Assembly (NCBI GenBank): GCA_023512835.1
Contig: CM042085.1
Location: 35,418,324 to 35,482,323, forward strand
Origin: Taxillus chinensis
Lineage: Eukaryota; Streptophyta; Magnoliopsida; Santalales; Loranthaceae
Reading direction: 5' to 3'
Length of the DNA: 64,000 nucleotides
A program made the position numbers and the translations under genes. Within the stretch, counting starts at the first letter, position 1. Each line of letters opens with the position of its first letter. Shown here in pieces: positions 11,986-21,309 of the stretch. Below the pieces are notes generated by a model. That model saw nothing but the letters and a program-made list of their open reading frames with translations, had not been told where the DNA came from and ran no database searches.

Positions 11986-11988
11986 AGT

Positions 11989-12000
11989 TGGTATCAGAGC
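11989..12000 (+). other. PBS of Tekay-1 (tRNA-iMet type)
   Basis: TGGTATCAGAGC begins three bases after the LTR end. This is the standard initiator-Met PBS of plant chromoviruses and many Copia elements. Confidence 0.92.
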
Positions 12001-12284
12001 ATGGTCCAGTGGACCTAGGTTAGTGAGGGGTGGTTAATTGATTCCATGTGACTTAGAAAACTATAGGGAGGGCGCCTGATCAACGCAGTCCTTACATGTG
12101 TTCTAGGTTATTTTGGTGTTGGTTAGATCATCCTAGGAGCATACATAGGGATAGGGTGCATTGCTAGTGGTATGCTTGTGTGCATGTAGGGCACTAGTTT
12201 GTCCTTATGTGTGTGATGTGATTGCATTTGGTGCCTGAATGGCACGTGGCCGTGAGAGCCAGGACTTGATTTTATGTGCCCTAA

Positions 12285-12400
12285 GGGGTGACACGATGCT
12301 ATATGCATGGTTGAGGACCTACGGGTCGTGTGGTGTACCCTGAAGGGGACACGATGCTATATGCATGGTTGTGGACCTACGGGTCGTGTGGTGAGAACCT
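12285..12400. repeat. Two-copy tandem repeat in Tekay-1 leader
   Basis: A unit of about 57 bp containing 'gacacgatgctatatgcat' and 'gacctacgggtcgtgtgg' is repeated twice between PBS and gag. No function is apparent. Confidence 0.75.
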
Positions 12401-12483
12401 ACAAGTCGAATGTGCCTTTGATGGCTATTTGTGCTAATAGTACTAGTATTGATCGTTTGTTGTTTGTTGTTGTGGCCAGTACG

Positions 12484-13628
12484 ATGGCACCACCGAGGCG
12501 AGTTGTTCGAGGCCAAGGCCCGGCAGAGGAGCCCACGATAGAGTTGGGGCACCAGGGGCAACAGAGCCCGCAGCAGAGGTCGTCAGCTCCTGTTGTGGGA
12601 CCTGATTTGGCTCAGGTGTTGATTCAGTTGCAGGAGGCCATGCAGGGTATGTAGGGCTCGATGAGGGATATGGCAGAGAGGTGGATGAGCTGAAGAGGCA
12701 ACAGCAACCTCAACAGCCACCACAACCTCAGCAGCAGGAGGCGAGGGTGGTGCAGGATGTGCACTAGCAGGAGGTCATGATAGAGCCAGCATGACGAGGA
12801 GTGGACTAGGCTACACAGTTTTTGAAACATGCACCCAGGACCTTTGAGGATGGTTCGTGGCCAGAGGCAGCCGAGGACTGGATTAGATGGACAGAGGACA
12901 TCTTTGAGATGATTAGAGTGCCGAATGAGGAGCGGGTGCAAGTGGCGACGCACTATTTGTTGGGTATCCCACGCAGGTGGTGGGAATCCACGAGAGCTGT
13001 CCATGGCAGCCAGATGAGCTGGAGAGAGTTTGTTGAGTGCTTCTTTGGGGAGTATTTTCCCAGCTCGATACAGTATGCCCGACGGAGAGAGTATTATGAG
13101 CTTCAGCAGGGTAGCCAGATTGTGGGTGAGTATGTGCAAGCCTTCACAGATTTAGGGCGGTTTGCTCTTGAGGCTTGGGAAAAGGAAGCCCGTAAGACGC
13201 AGGATTTTATTCAGGGCTTGAGGCCATCTCTGAAAAGACAACTGGAACCGATGCAGTTGACCAGCTACCGGGAGGCGGTCAACAAAGCACTCATTATTGA
13301 GCGACGTCAGGATCAGGCGAGAGCCTAGAGGCCAGGTGGTTCGGCAGGTCCGACGAAGAATAGGCAGAGTGGGGAGAGCAGTGCCGCTCAGCCTGAGAGG
13401 AGGCAGGTGCAGAGGGTTTCCAGCCAGGCGGTGGGACCCCATGAGAGTTCATCCAGCAGGAGGCTAGGGGCCTGTTGGAGCTGTGGTTTGACTGGGCATG
13501 TATCGAGAGATTGCCCGAGGAAAAAGATGACATGCTTCCGATGTGGGAAGGTGGGACATGGAGCTAGGGAATGTGTTACTCTTAGCTCGACCAGCAGTGT
13601 AGGCCCTCGTCCGAGAGAGCAGGGATAG
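12484..13628 (+). pseudogene. gag: Tekay-1 gag with two zinc knuckles, broken
   Basis: Gag of the chromovirus. The start is ATG 12484 (MAPPRRVVRGQGPAEEPT). A stop at 12652-12654 and a nearby frameshift interrupt a Gln/Pro-rich stretch, with further stops near 12764, 12793 and 12806. The capsid then reads well from 12822 (FEDGSWPEAAEDWIRW, HYLLGIPRRWWES, EFVECFFGEYFP), ending at TAG 13326-13328. Two CCHC zinc knuckles follow in another frame: CWSCGLTGHVSRDC and CFRCGKVGHGAREC. Several of the stops have Gln or Arg at the usual family position, consistent with C-to-T change. The solo LTR begins two bases after the last stop. Confidence 0.88.
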
Positions 13629-13629
13629 A

Positions 13630-14039
13630 TGTCACGGGGTTAGGTTTCCTGCGCCTCTCAACCCATTGCGACACTTAGCTTCTCTATCCACGGTCCGCTA
13701 AGTTTAGCCTTTGAGGGTTGAAGCGCATGTAGACTGGTTTCGCCAGCTCCGGCCTCATCAGAGAACGGCTCCGGTTCCCGACCGGTTGTGTAAGGATGGC
13801 CAAATCCCTTCTTCAATATCAAGTCCTCGACTAGCGGCGTGCTCCCCGCATTCAACCGGGTCGGCACGTCTGAACTCCGAAGGGGTTCCATCCGTTTTCC
13901 TCCACGAACTACCTGGAACCTTCCGCTGCGCACCATCTACGCTTTCAACCAACCCCTCTCCTTTACGTAGCAAGAATAGATTCCTGAATCGTGCCACTAA
14001 GAAACATCCCGCCAGCACCACGCTGCTCGGGTCGTGACA
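13630..14039. mobile_element. Short LTR-like insertion (about 410 bp) inside Tekay-1
   Basis: A block that does not belong to gag or PR starts TGTCACG and ends CGTGACA, a 7-bp terminal inverted repeat with TG/CA ends. It is richer in G and C than the surroundings. It lies between the second zinc knuckle and PR. Size and ends fit a solo LTR of a small (TRIM-like) element. No 5-bp target duplication is visible (ATAGA before, CAAAG after). Reading frames through it on both strands look like chance. Confidence 0.5.
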
Positions 14040-14813
14040 CAAAGGAGTGGGGCTCCGTCTCAGAGGTCAGTGCCACCGGCACAGAGCACGCAGATGCGAC
14101 CTGCGGTGCAGCAGCTTCAACGGGAGGCACAGGGTCATGTTGATCAGCGGGGCAAGGCCCCAATGGGCCAGGCTAATGGCAGTGGACCACAAGGGAGGAC
14201 TTTTGCCCTTACCAACAGAGAGGCAGAGGTTCCACCAATGGATGAGGCAGGAGCAGGGCCTTCAGTGGTGAGAGGTACCATCATTATTTCTCATACTATT
14301 TGTTCAGTTTTGATTGATACTGGTGCTACCCATTCTTTTATTTCGTATGCTATAGTGGTTGGATTGGAGTTAGACCAGGAGACAGTTAATCAGTCTCTGA
14401 TGGTTGCTTCACCTTTGGGTGGAATTGTGATACTTGAGAGTATCTGTCGTGCTTGTCAGGTAACACTTGGGGGTGTTAACCTGATGTGTGATTTGTATGT
14501 CATGGAGTTAGATGATTTTGATGTTATCCTGGGTATGGATTGGTTGGTCTCCGTGGAGGCCAAGATTGATTGTTTTCGACGGCATATGACGTTCCTCATG
14601 CCAGAGGGCACGCGAGGTGTCTTTATGGGTGAGTGGACTGAGGAGGCATGCAGGTTGGGACCGTTGAGGCATGGGTGGGGTGATGTGACCCATCAGTTAG
14701 CCAGTTTGACGTTGGTTGACAGGAGGAGAGAGGGGAAAGCTATTTTGCCACCTATTGTAGATCAGTTCTCGGATGTGTTTCCCGAGGACTTGGTCAATTT
14801 GCCACCCGTGTAG
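14040..14813 (+). CDS. Tekay-1 protease region (open, but not joined to gag or RT)
   Basis: An open stretch of about 255 codons encodes the aspartic protease that would cut the Gag-Pol polyprotein. The N-terminal part is a Gln/Pro-rich linker ([12 protein letters not shown]). The catalytic motif is [10 protein letters not shown] with DTG at 14316-14324, followed by the family block [10 protein letters not shown] about 75 residues later. The C-terminus reads [15 protein letters not shown] before a stop at 14811-14813. RT continues in another frame just after ([16 protein letters not shown]), so a frameshift separates them. The protease domain itself looks intact. Confidence 0.85.
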   Translation, partial: QRSGAPSQRSVPPAQSTQMRPAVQQLQREAQGHVDQRGKAPMGQANGSGPQGRTFALTNREAEVPPMDEAGAGPSVVRGTIIISHTICSVLIDTGATHSFISYAIVVGLELDQETVNQSLMVASPLGGIVILESICRACQVTLGGVNLMCDLYVMELDDFDVILGMDWLVSVEAKIDCFRRHMTFLMPEGTRGVFMGEWTEEACRLGPLRHGWGDVTHQLASLTLVDRRREGKAILPPIVDQFSDVFPEDLVNLPPV

Positions 14814-15723
14814 AGTTTTCGATCGAGTTGTTGCCAGGGACAACACCGATCAGGTTAGCGGCCTATAGGATGGCACCGACAGAGCTTAGAGAGCTCAAGA
14901 GACAGATAGATGACCTATTGGCACGAGGCTTTATCAGGCGGAGTAGCTCACCGTGGGGCACTCCAGGTGTTGTTCGCTAAGAAGGCGGATGGTTCACTTC
15001 GATCGTGCATAGACTACCTGGAAGCCGAACCAGGTGACTATGAAGAACAGTATCCATTACCGAGGATCAATGACCTATTTGATCGGTTTCACGGTGCGAG
15101 GTGGTTTTCCAAGATAGACTTGAGATCCGGATACCATCGGTTGAGGGTTAGGGAGGCGAGATATCCCTAAGACCGCGTTCAGTTGTCGTTATGGGCATTA
15201 TGAGTGGCTCGTGATGCCGTTTGGGCTCACGAATGCTCCAGTAGTGTTTATGGGATTGATGAACCAGGTGTTTGCTCCATATTTAGATATGTTCATTGTG
15301 GTGTTCATTGATGATATTTTGGTCTATTCAACGACCAAGAGGGAGCATGAGGAGCATTTGCAGGTTGTGTTGCAGACCTCGCGAGAGCACCGGTTGTACA
15401 CGAAGTTCATGAAATGTGACTTTTGGTTGCAACAGGTGCACTTCTTGGGATATGTGGTATCTTCGGAGGGTATCACAGTGGGTCCTGAGAAGATCGAGGT
15501 GGTTATGTCGTGGAAGAGGCCCACGAATGTGTTTGAGATTCGTAGCTTCCTTGGTTTGGTAGGCTACTATCGGAGGTTTGTGGAGGATTTTTCCCGGTTG
15601 GCAGCTCCTATGACACTCCTGATGAGGAAGGGAGTTCCTTTTGTTTGGTCTGATGCGTGTGAGAGTGCTTTCATGGAGCTGAAGGCACGATTGACCTCAA
15701 GACCTATCTTGATTCTCCCATAG
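14814..15723 (+). pseudogene. Tekay-1 reverse transcriptase, frameshifted
   Basis: RT copies the element RNA into DNA. The fingers region reads [13 protein letters not shown] to [15 protein letters not shown], then shifts frame at about 14980 into KKADGSLRSCIDY and [14 protein letters not shown] one-base change near 15160 shifts it again; the usual IPKTAF and [17 protein letters not shown] follow. The catalytic FIDDILVYS is intact (Asp-Asp at 15310-15315). The thumb ([18 protein letters not shown]) reads through to TAG 15721-15723, where related elements have Gln. At least three lesions make it non-functional. Confidence 0.9.
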
Positions 15724-16220
15724 GAGGGTGTGCCTTTCGAGGTGTATTGTGATGCTTCTAGGGTGGGACTGTGTTGTGTGTTGATGCAGGCTCGACAAGT
15801 GATTGCTTATGGATCTAGGCAGTTGAAACCACATGAGCAGAACTATCCCACGCATGATTTGGAGTTGGTTGCAGTGATCTTTGCTTTAAAGAGTTGGCAG
15901 CATTATCTCCTTGGGGAGAAGTTAGTGGTGTATACGGACCACAACAGCTTGCAGTATATCTTTTCTCAGCGAGACCTGAACCTTAGGCAGAGACGGTAGG
16001 TGGAGTACCTGCAGCAGTTTCAGTTTGATATGATGTACACCCCTGGGAAGGGTAATGTGGTGGCAGATGCTCTGAGTAGGAAGAGCAGGGCCGTGGTGGC
16101 CCATTGTGCCATTAAGGAATGGGAGATGATGCGTCAGTTGGCAGCGATGAGGTTGCAGATGGTGACTAGCGAGGGGCAAGGGACCCTCAGTGTTGTTGTC
16201 GTAGTCCTTGAGTCAGCGTA
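15724..16220 (+). pseudogene. Tekay-1 RNase H
   Basis: RNase H degrades the RNA strand of the hybrid. The region is in the RT frame after the stop at 15721. It shows the catalytic Asp in VYCDAS, Glu in [13 protein letters not shown] and Asp in [16 protein letters not shown] at 15997-15999 stands where Trp is usual (QRRWVEYL). The C-terminal DALSRKS motif follows. All recognisable catalytic acids are kept; only the stop breaks it. Confidence 0.88.
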
Positions 16221-17407
16221 GGATCATAGAGGATCAGCTGGGGGACGTTGATTGTGAGGTCATCAAGGACAGGATTCAGACTAGGCAGACATCTTCTGAT
16301 TGGACTAAGGATGTAGAGCATATATTGAGGTATAGGGATCGACTGATAGTTCTCATTTCTCTTCAGGAGGAAGTTCTTCGGGAATTTCACCAGTTGAAGT
16401 TAGTTGTACATCCTGGTGGGACCAAGATGTACCATGCTGTGAGGAGGCAGTATTGGTGGCCAGGCCTGAAGAAGGCCGTTGCTGATTTTGTGAGGAGGTG
16501 TTTGACCTATCAGCAGGTCAAGGCAGAGCACCTGAGGTCAGCTGGTAAGTTGTAGTCATTGCCAGTTCCAGAGTGGAAATGGGACCACGTAACCATGGAT
16601 TTTGTCACTGGACTTCCTCGTTCTAGGGGACACGACACTATATGGGTTATTGTGGACCGGTTGACCAAATCAGCGTATTTTATTCCGATTTGGGAGACAG
16701 ACCCAGTGAGGACTTTGGGACAAAGGTACCATGAAGTTATTGTGCGGTTGCATGGAGTCCCATTGTCTATTGTATCTGATCGGGATGTGAGGTTCACCTC
16801 TCAGTTTTGGAGACAGTTGCAGCGAGCTTTGGGTACTAGGGTGAACCTCAGTACAGCCTTTCACCCGCAGATGGATGGTCAGTCGGAGCGGACGATTCAG
16901 ACACTCGAAGATATGTTGCGTGCCTGTGTCCTTGATTTTGGAGGTTGTTGGGAGACTCACCTTCCTTTGGTGGAGTTCTCTTACAACAACAGTTATCAGG
17001 CCACAATTGGGATGGCTTCATATGAGGTGCTATATGGGCGGCCTTGTAGATCACCGTTGTGTTGGGCACAGACAGGAGAGACAGCGGTTCTCGGTCCCGA
17101 TATGGTTCGAGAAACCACGGAGATAGTGCAGCTGATTCGACAGCGGATGTTGACTGCGCAGAGTAGGCAGAAGTCCTACGCGGACCAGAGGTGTCGACCC
17201 TTGCAGTTTGAGGTGGGTGATCGTGTATTTTTGCGGGTTTCACCGCGTCGAGGGCATCGGAGGTTTGGGTGTGGATCCAAACTTTCCCCTCGTTTTGTGG
17301 GGCCAGTTGAGATTGTTGCCACCGTGGGCGCAGTGGCTTACCGATTAGCTTTGCCACCAGAGTTAGCACGAGTACATGATGTGTTTCATGTGTCTCAGTT
17401 GAGATAG
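16221..17407 (+). pseudogene. Tekay-1 integrase, broken
   Basis: Integrase inserts the DNA copy. The zinc-binding N-terminus (FHQLKLVVHPGGTKMYH, then FVRRCLTYQQVKAEH) has Tyr in place of the second Cys, so the HHCC site is damaged. TAG 16553-16555 stands where Gln is usual. The catalytic core reads continuously from 16559: Asp in TMDFVTGL, Asp in [10 protein letters not shown] and Glu in [11 protein letters not shown]. Then comes the GPY-type C-terminus ([20 protein letters not shown]). It ends at TAG 17405-17407, just before the chromodomain. Confidence 0.9.
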
Positions 17408-17641
17408 TATCACCCAGATCCTTCTCATGTGTTGGACTATCGCGAGATAGACTTGGCTGACGATGGTGCCGTTGTTAAGATGCCGGCACAGATTTTGGAC
17501 ATGCGGGAGCAGGTCTTGCGGGGCAAGACGATCCCACTAGTCCGGGTGTTATGGCGACACCGAGGCATGGAGGAGCAGACTTGGGAGAAAGAGAGCCAGA
17601 TGCGGGTTCTTCATCCTGAGCTGTTCGAGGACAATCAGTCT
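17408..17641 (+). pseudogene. Tekay-1 integrase C-terminal chromodomain
   Basis: In frame with integrase after its stop. The motif ILDMREQVLRGKTIPLVRV followed by LWRHRGMEEQTWEKE and LHPELF is the plant chromovirus chromodomain, thought to direct integration to heterochromatin. It places the element in the Tekay/Del group. The domain itself is open, ending at TGA 17642-17644. Confidence 0.85.
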
Positions 17642-17644
17642 TGA

Positions 17645-17805
17645 GGTGGGGAGGATGTGAGGACCTTCCTTGAGGTATGAGTTATGTTCTATGCATATGT
17701 TGTTTAAGATGTGAATCATGTTTTATGTTTTGTTGTTGGGACATTGAGCTTGAATTTTTCTATGTCCTTTGGGCATGTATTTTATTTTCGAGGACGAAAA
17801 GTCCT
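17645..17805 (+). other. Tekay-1 3' untranslated region
   Basis: T-rich spacer between the chromodomain stop and the polypurine tract. No feature was seen. Confidence 0.6.
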
Positions 17806-17818
17806 AAGGTGGGGAGGA
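17806..17818 (+). other. Polypurine tract of Tekay-1
   Basis: AAGGTGGGGAGGA lies directly before the 3' LTR start (TGTAAAGACTTG), the expected place for plus-strand priming. A similar GGTGGGGAGGA at 17644-17654 could be an older duplicate. Confidence 0.85.
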
Positions 17819-18218
17819 TGTAAAGACTTGTATTTGGGTAGTTTTGAGAGATAGTCATTCTATGGGAATGTAACTATCTGGACGGTAGTGTAGTCGTCGA
17901 TGTGAGCATTTTGACTGTACCTGGGCCTGATTCCGAGTCGGGGCCCCATTTGACTCTTTTGTTGACTTTTTGGGGTTTATTAGTTGACTTTGCATTTGGG
18001 CGGTCATTTGGGTGTAATAATATCTGCTTAGTGTTTTGCTCGTCATTCCGAGCGTTTTGACTGTAATTTGACTCAATTTGGAGTTCGGGACCTTGTAGGT
18101 CAATTATTGACTGGGTCAATGATTGACTAGGTCAGTTATTGGTCAATGACTGGCAGAAATATAAATAGCAGGAAAAAAAGAAGAAGAAGCTTTCACTTTA
18201 CGCTATCACGTTTGTGCG

Positions 18219-18282
<64 letters not shown>

Positions 18283-20331
18283 TGGAGCTTGGCGCCTTGG
18301 CGATTTGGGGAGATTTGGTATGTGAAGTTCAAAGAATTACCCCAAGTAGGTGTTCTTGAACTTCTTATCTTGATTCTATCTTTGGTATGCATGAATTTGT
18401 CATGCTTTATGAAATTAAGCATGAACCCTAAGTTTTGGGGAAATCCAATTTTGGGTTAGATCTAATGGTTTAGCATAAGATCTGTGGTTAAGAACTGTTT
18501 TATATCAGTTTTAATATGTGTTTCTGTGATCTGGGGCTGTTTAATTGCATATTCCATGAGGGTTGAGAAGTCAACCATGGAAATTTGGATTTAGATCTAG
18601 ATTTCTGGAAATCTGAAATTTAGTGCGTGTTTCTGCTGTTATCTGTGCGATTTAGAGGCGTTCTGGATGCTTTTTGAGGTAGATATCGTAGTCTGTTGCA
18701 TAGAATGCGTGTTTGTGCACGTCTGGGGGTTGCTGGGTTGATTCCAGACGAAGAACAGGCAAAAACGATGATGAACAGTACCCTGGGCGAATTACTAGGT
18801 CAAAATAACGAAGATCCGAAGTTCTGGGTCGAAGGGTCGAAGGTTCGTAGTTTGTAGGGTTGTAGTTCGTAGACCCGTAGTTCGAAGGTTCGTAGGTCGA
18901 AGGTTCATAGTTCGTAGACCCGTAGTTCGAAGGTTCGTAGGTCAAAGGTTCGTAGTTCGTAGTTCGTAGTTCATAGTCCGAAGGTTGAAGATCGAAGACC
19001 CGCTTTGAGTCTTTGAGGCACGCTACGCAGCTACGAGTCGCAACTCCAGCTACGAGTCTTCGAGGTGCGCTGCAGTTCCGCGCTACGAGTCGAAGTCCTG
19101 GAGCTACGAGGCAGGCAGTTCTGCAGCTTCGAGCCAGTGCAACTGCACTGGACTGGACCATTTACATTGTAACCCATACAAGTATTATACTTAAGTTACA
19201 ATGTAAATAACGAAATACCCCCCATTTGGATTCAAAGAAAAATACTAGAAAAATTAATTCCCACTCTTTCAAAATGTGAAAATTGGGATTTAGTGTAAAA
19301 TCTCAGAAAAATCCAGTTTTTCGTAGAGGTGAATTTTTGGAAAGTGGGGTTAGATATCTCAGAAAAATCCCCAAAAATCAGATTATCTTATTTATGTTAG
19401 GGAGACCCAATGCCAGGACTTTTTATTTCAAGAAAACAACTCCTATGGGTATCTCTTTCCTTAGTCAAGGAATGAGGATCGACTTGTGAAGACTGGCTAC
19501 AGTTCTAAAGGGAGTGTTGTACACCTTAAGACTATATTGGTGTTGGTATGTTGGGTTACGGATTTGGGACTTGGGTTCCTTGACTTGTTGGGTTCTCATC
19601 GTGGTGCACCGATGGTGCTATGTGGTTAACCTGGCAGGCATATGCGCCGTTGGTAGGCCTGTGTGGCGACTGTGGCCGGGCATATTGCTCTGTGGACAGG
19701 CTAAGGCCTAAGTGAGCCGTTGAGCTCGTGGAGCTAGGGCTGAGTGCCCTGAGCTGGGATCCCGTGGAGGATCGTGGACAGGCTGTCCTGTGTGGGCAGG
19801 CTGGGTCCTGATGTTTGTTTGCAGACTGAGTCCTGATGATTGTGCACACTACACAGTGCACGAGTACACAGAGCATGTAGCATAGACTTGTATGTTTGCA
19901 TGATGTGGAGTATTAGGGTCACCTACTGAGCTTGTCGCTCACTCCTACTTGTTATTTCCCCTTTTCAAGTGTGTCCCGAGACTAGTGGAGGACTTTCTTC
20001 CAGGAGGACGTGCCCACTACTCTGATGTATGAGCACTATATTCTGTATTGTATTATGTGTTGTATCTCGGACATGGGTCCGCGCACAGTTGTATTTGCAT
20101 ACTGTTTGTGATGTGATGTCTGTATGACTGTTTGACTCATTGTATGCATGATGATATATGGGAAAGTACAGGATTACCCTTGATGTATGACTGTACAGGG
20201 CTGCATATTTGAGACAGCACCCGCGGTGTAGTCTCCATTGGTGCTAGTCACCAACCCCTTGACCTTTCGGGTGCGGGGAAGGGGAAGTCATATTCCTAGT
20301 TTCGGGTTCCCTGGAATTTGGGGGCGTGACA
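17819..20331 (+). repeat. Tekay-1 3' LTR
   Basis: It starts TGTAAAGACTTG and ends GGGGGCGTGACA, then the target duplication GTATG. At 2,513 bp it is longer than the 5' LTR mainly because the (GA)n tract at 18222-18280 has expanded to 59 bp and the GTTCGTAG array has extra words. Confidence 0.93.
18222..18280. repeat. (GA)n microsatellite
   Basis: A perfect GA dinucleotide tract of 59 bp in the presumed 5' leader of the LTR transcript. The 5' LTR has only 23 bp. Confidence 0.95.
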
Positions 20332-21309
20332 GTATGTTACCGAATTGGCGTTAGATCGGCTAGCCCTGCAGTCATTTGAAAAAGGAAGTAATTAAAGCTT
20401 CAAAGCTTATGCCCGACGATGGAGAGAGGAGGCAATGGATGTTTAGCCTCCACTCACCAAAAGGGAACTTACTACCCTCTTCATCAGCACCATGAAGGGA
20501 GTTTGCTACAAAAAACTAATTGGGAATGTTTCAAGTAGCTTTGTAGACCTGGTCGCCTCAGGAGAACGAATTGAAGGTGGCATAAGGGAAGGTAAACTCG
20601 GAGGAAGCAAGTTCAAAGCTTCTAGAAAGCCTCCTTCCGCTAACCAAAAGAAAGAAGGAGAATCTCAGGAAGTATGACAACCCAAGGCTGACTATAACAG
20701 CACCGGGTCACAACAGCCCCAACAATCCACCACACCTGGATTCTATGGAGGATCTCCGACAGTGTCCTACATTGCGCAAGCCCCAAACCCACAATACTAG
20801 CCTCAGGGTGGGAACTCCTACTCAAACAACCAATCCCAACCTGAGCAATCAAAACAGCCATGGCAGAAGCAAAAGGAAAGAAAGCATACATTTGATCCAA
20901 TTCCTATTACATACACAGAAGCACATACCCGATTGTTGGCAGCAGGGCTCGTTAGTCTAGTACCCCTAAAAAAGCTAAGCCCCCCATATCATGATTGGTA
21001 CAAAGCTGATGCCAGCTGTGCATACCATGTGGGCGGAATTGGATATGATACAAAAAACTGTTTTGCCCTGAAAAAGAAGATACAACATTTAAGAGATGCT
21101 GGGTGGCTGGATTTCTCTAAAATGACCAGCACTCCTAATATGGGCACCAATCCTCTTCCAAAACACTCGGGCAATGTTGCCCATATAATAGCTGAATATG
21201 GTAGTTCTCCTAGACAGGCTTCCCAAATCAAGATGGACAAGTATCAGTTATTCACGACCTTACATAAGAATGGACTCATAGTGACCAAGGATGTGATCGA
21301 TACTAACGG
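20332..21309 (+). pseudogene. gag: Ogre gag, second part
   Basis: Continuation of Ogre Gag after the Tekay insertion. It reads TELALDRLALQSFEKGSN, stop, SFKAYARRWREEAMDV, stop, PPLTKRELTTLF and then MKGVCYKKLIGNVSSSFVDL. A Gln/Pro-rich linker follows. At 21020-21110 is the CAYHVGGIGYDTKNCFALKK motif, the zinc-finger-like element of Ogre Gag, and then GNVAHIIAEYG. The frame ends at the solo LTR at 21310 and resumes at 23742. Confidence 0.85.

Larger units (their letters stand above)
9562..20331 (+). mobile_element. Tekay/Del-like chromovirus, complete with target duplication
   Basis: This Ty3/gypsy element of 10,770 bp is bounded by 5' LTR 9562-11985 and 3' LTR 17819-20331. The 5-bp target duplication GTATG is at 9557-9561 and 20332-20336. 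It has a tRNA-Met PBS, gag with two zinc knuckles, PR, RT, RNase H, IN and a C-terminal chromodomain, plus a polypurine tract. Removing it rejoins the Ogre Gag frame (QYKYV then TELALDRLALQSF). Coding regions carry several stops and frameshifts, and a 410-bp insertion sits between gag and PR. Confidence 0.93.

Noticed and set aside
13630..14039. Organelle-derived insert
   Set aside because: The base composition suggested it, but I recognise no organellar gene, and TG/CA ends with inverted repeats favour an LTR.
13711..14163. Overlapping open frames on both strands as a gene
   Set aside because: They run across the ends of the 410-bp insertion into Tekay sequence and have no domain.
18198..18459. 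Open frames across the GA tract
   Set aside because: They encode only Arg-Glu or Ser-Leu repeats of the microsatellite.
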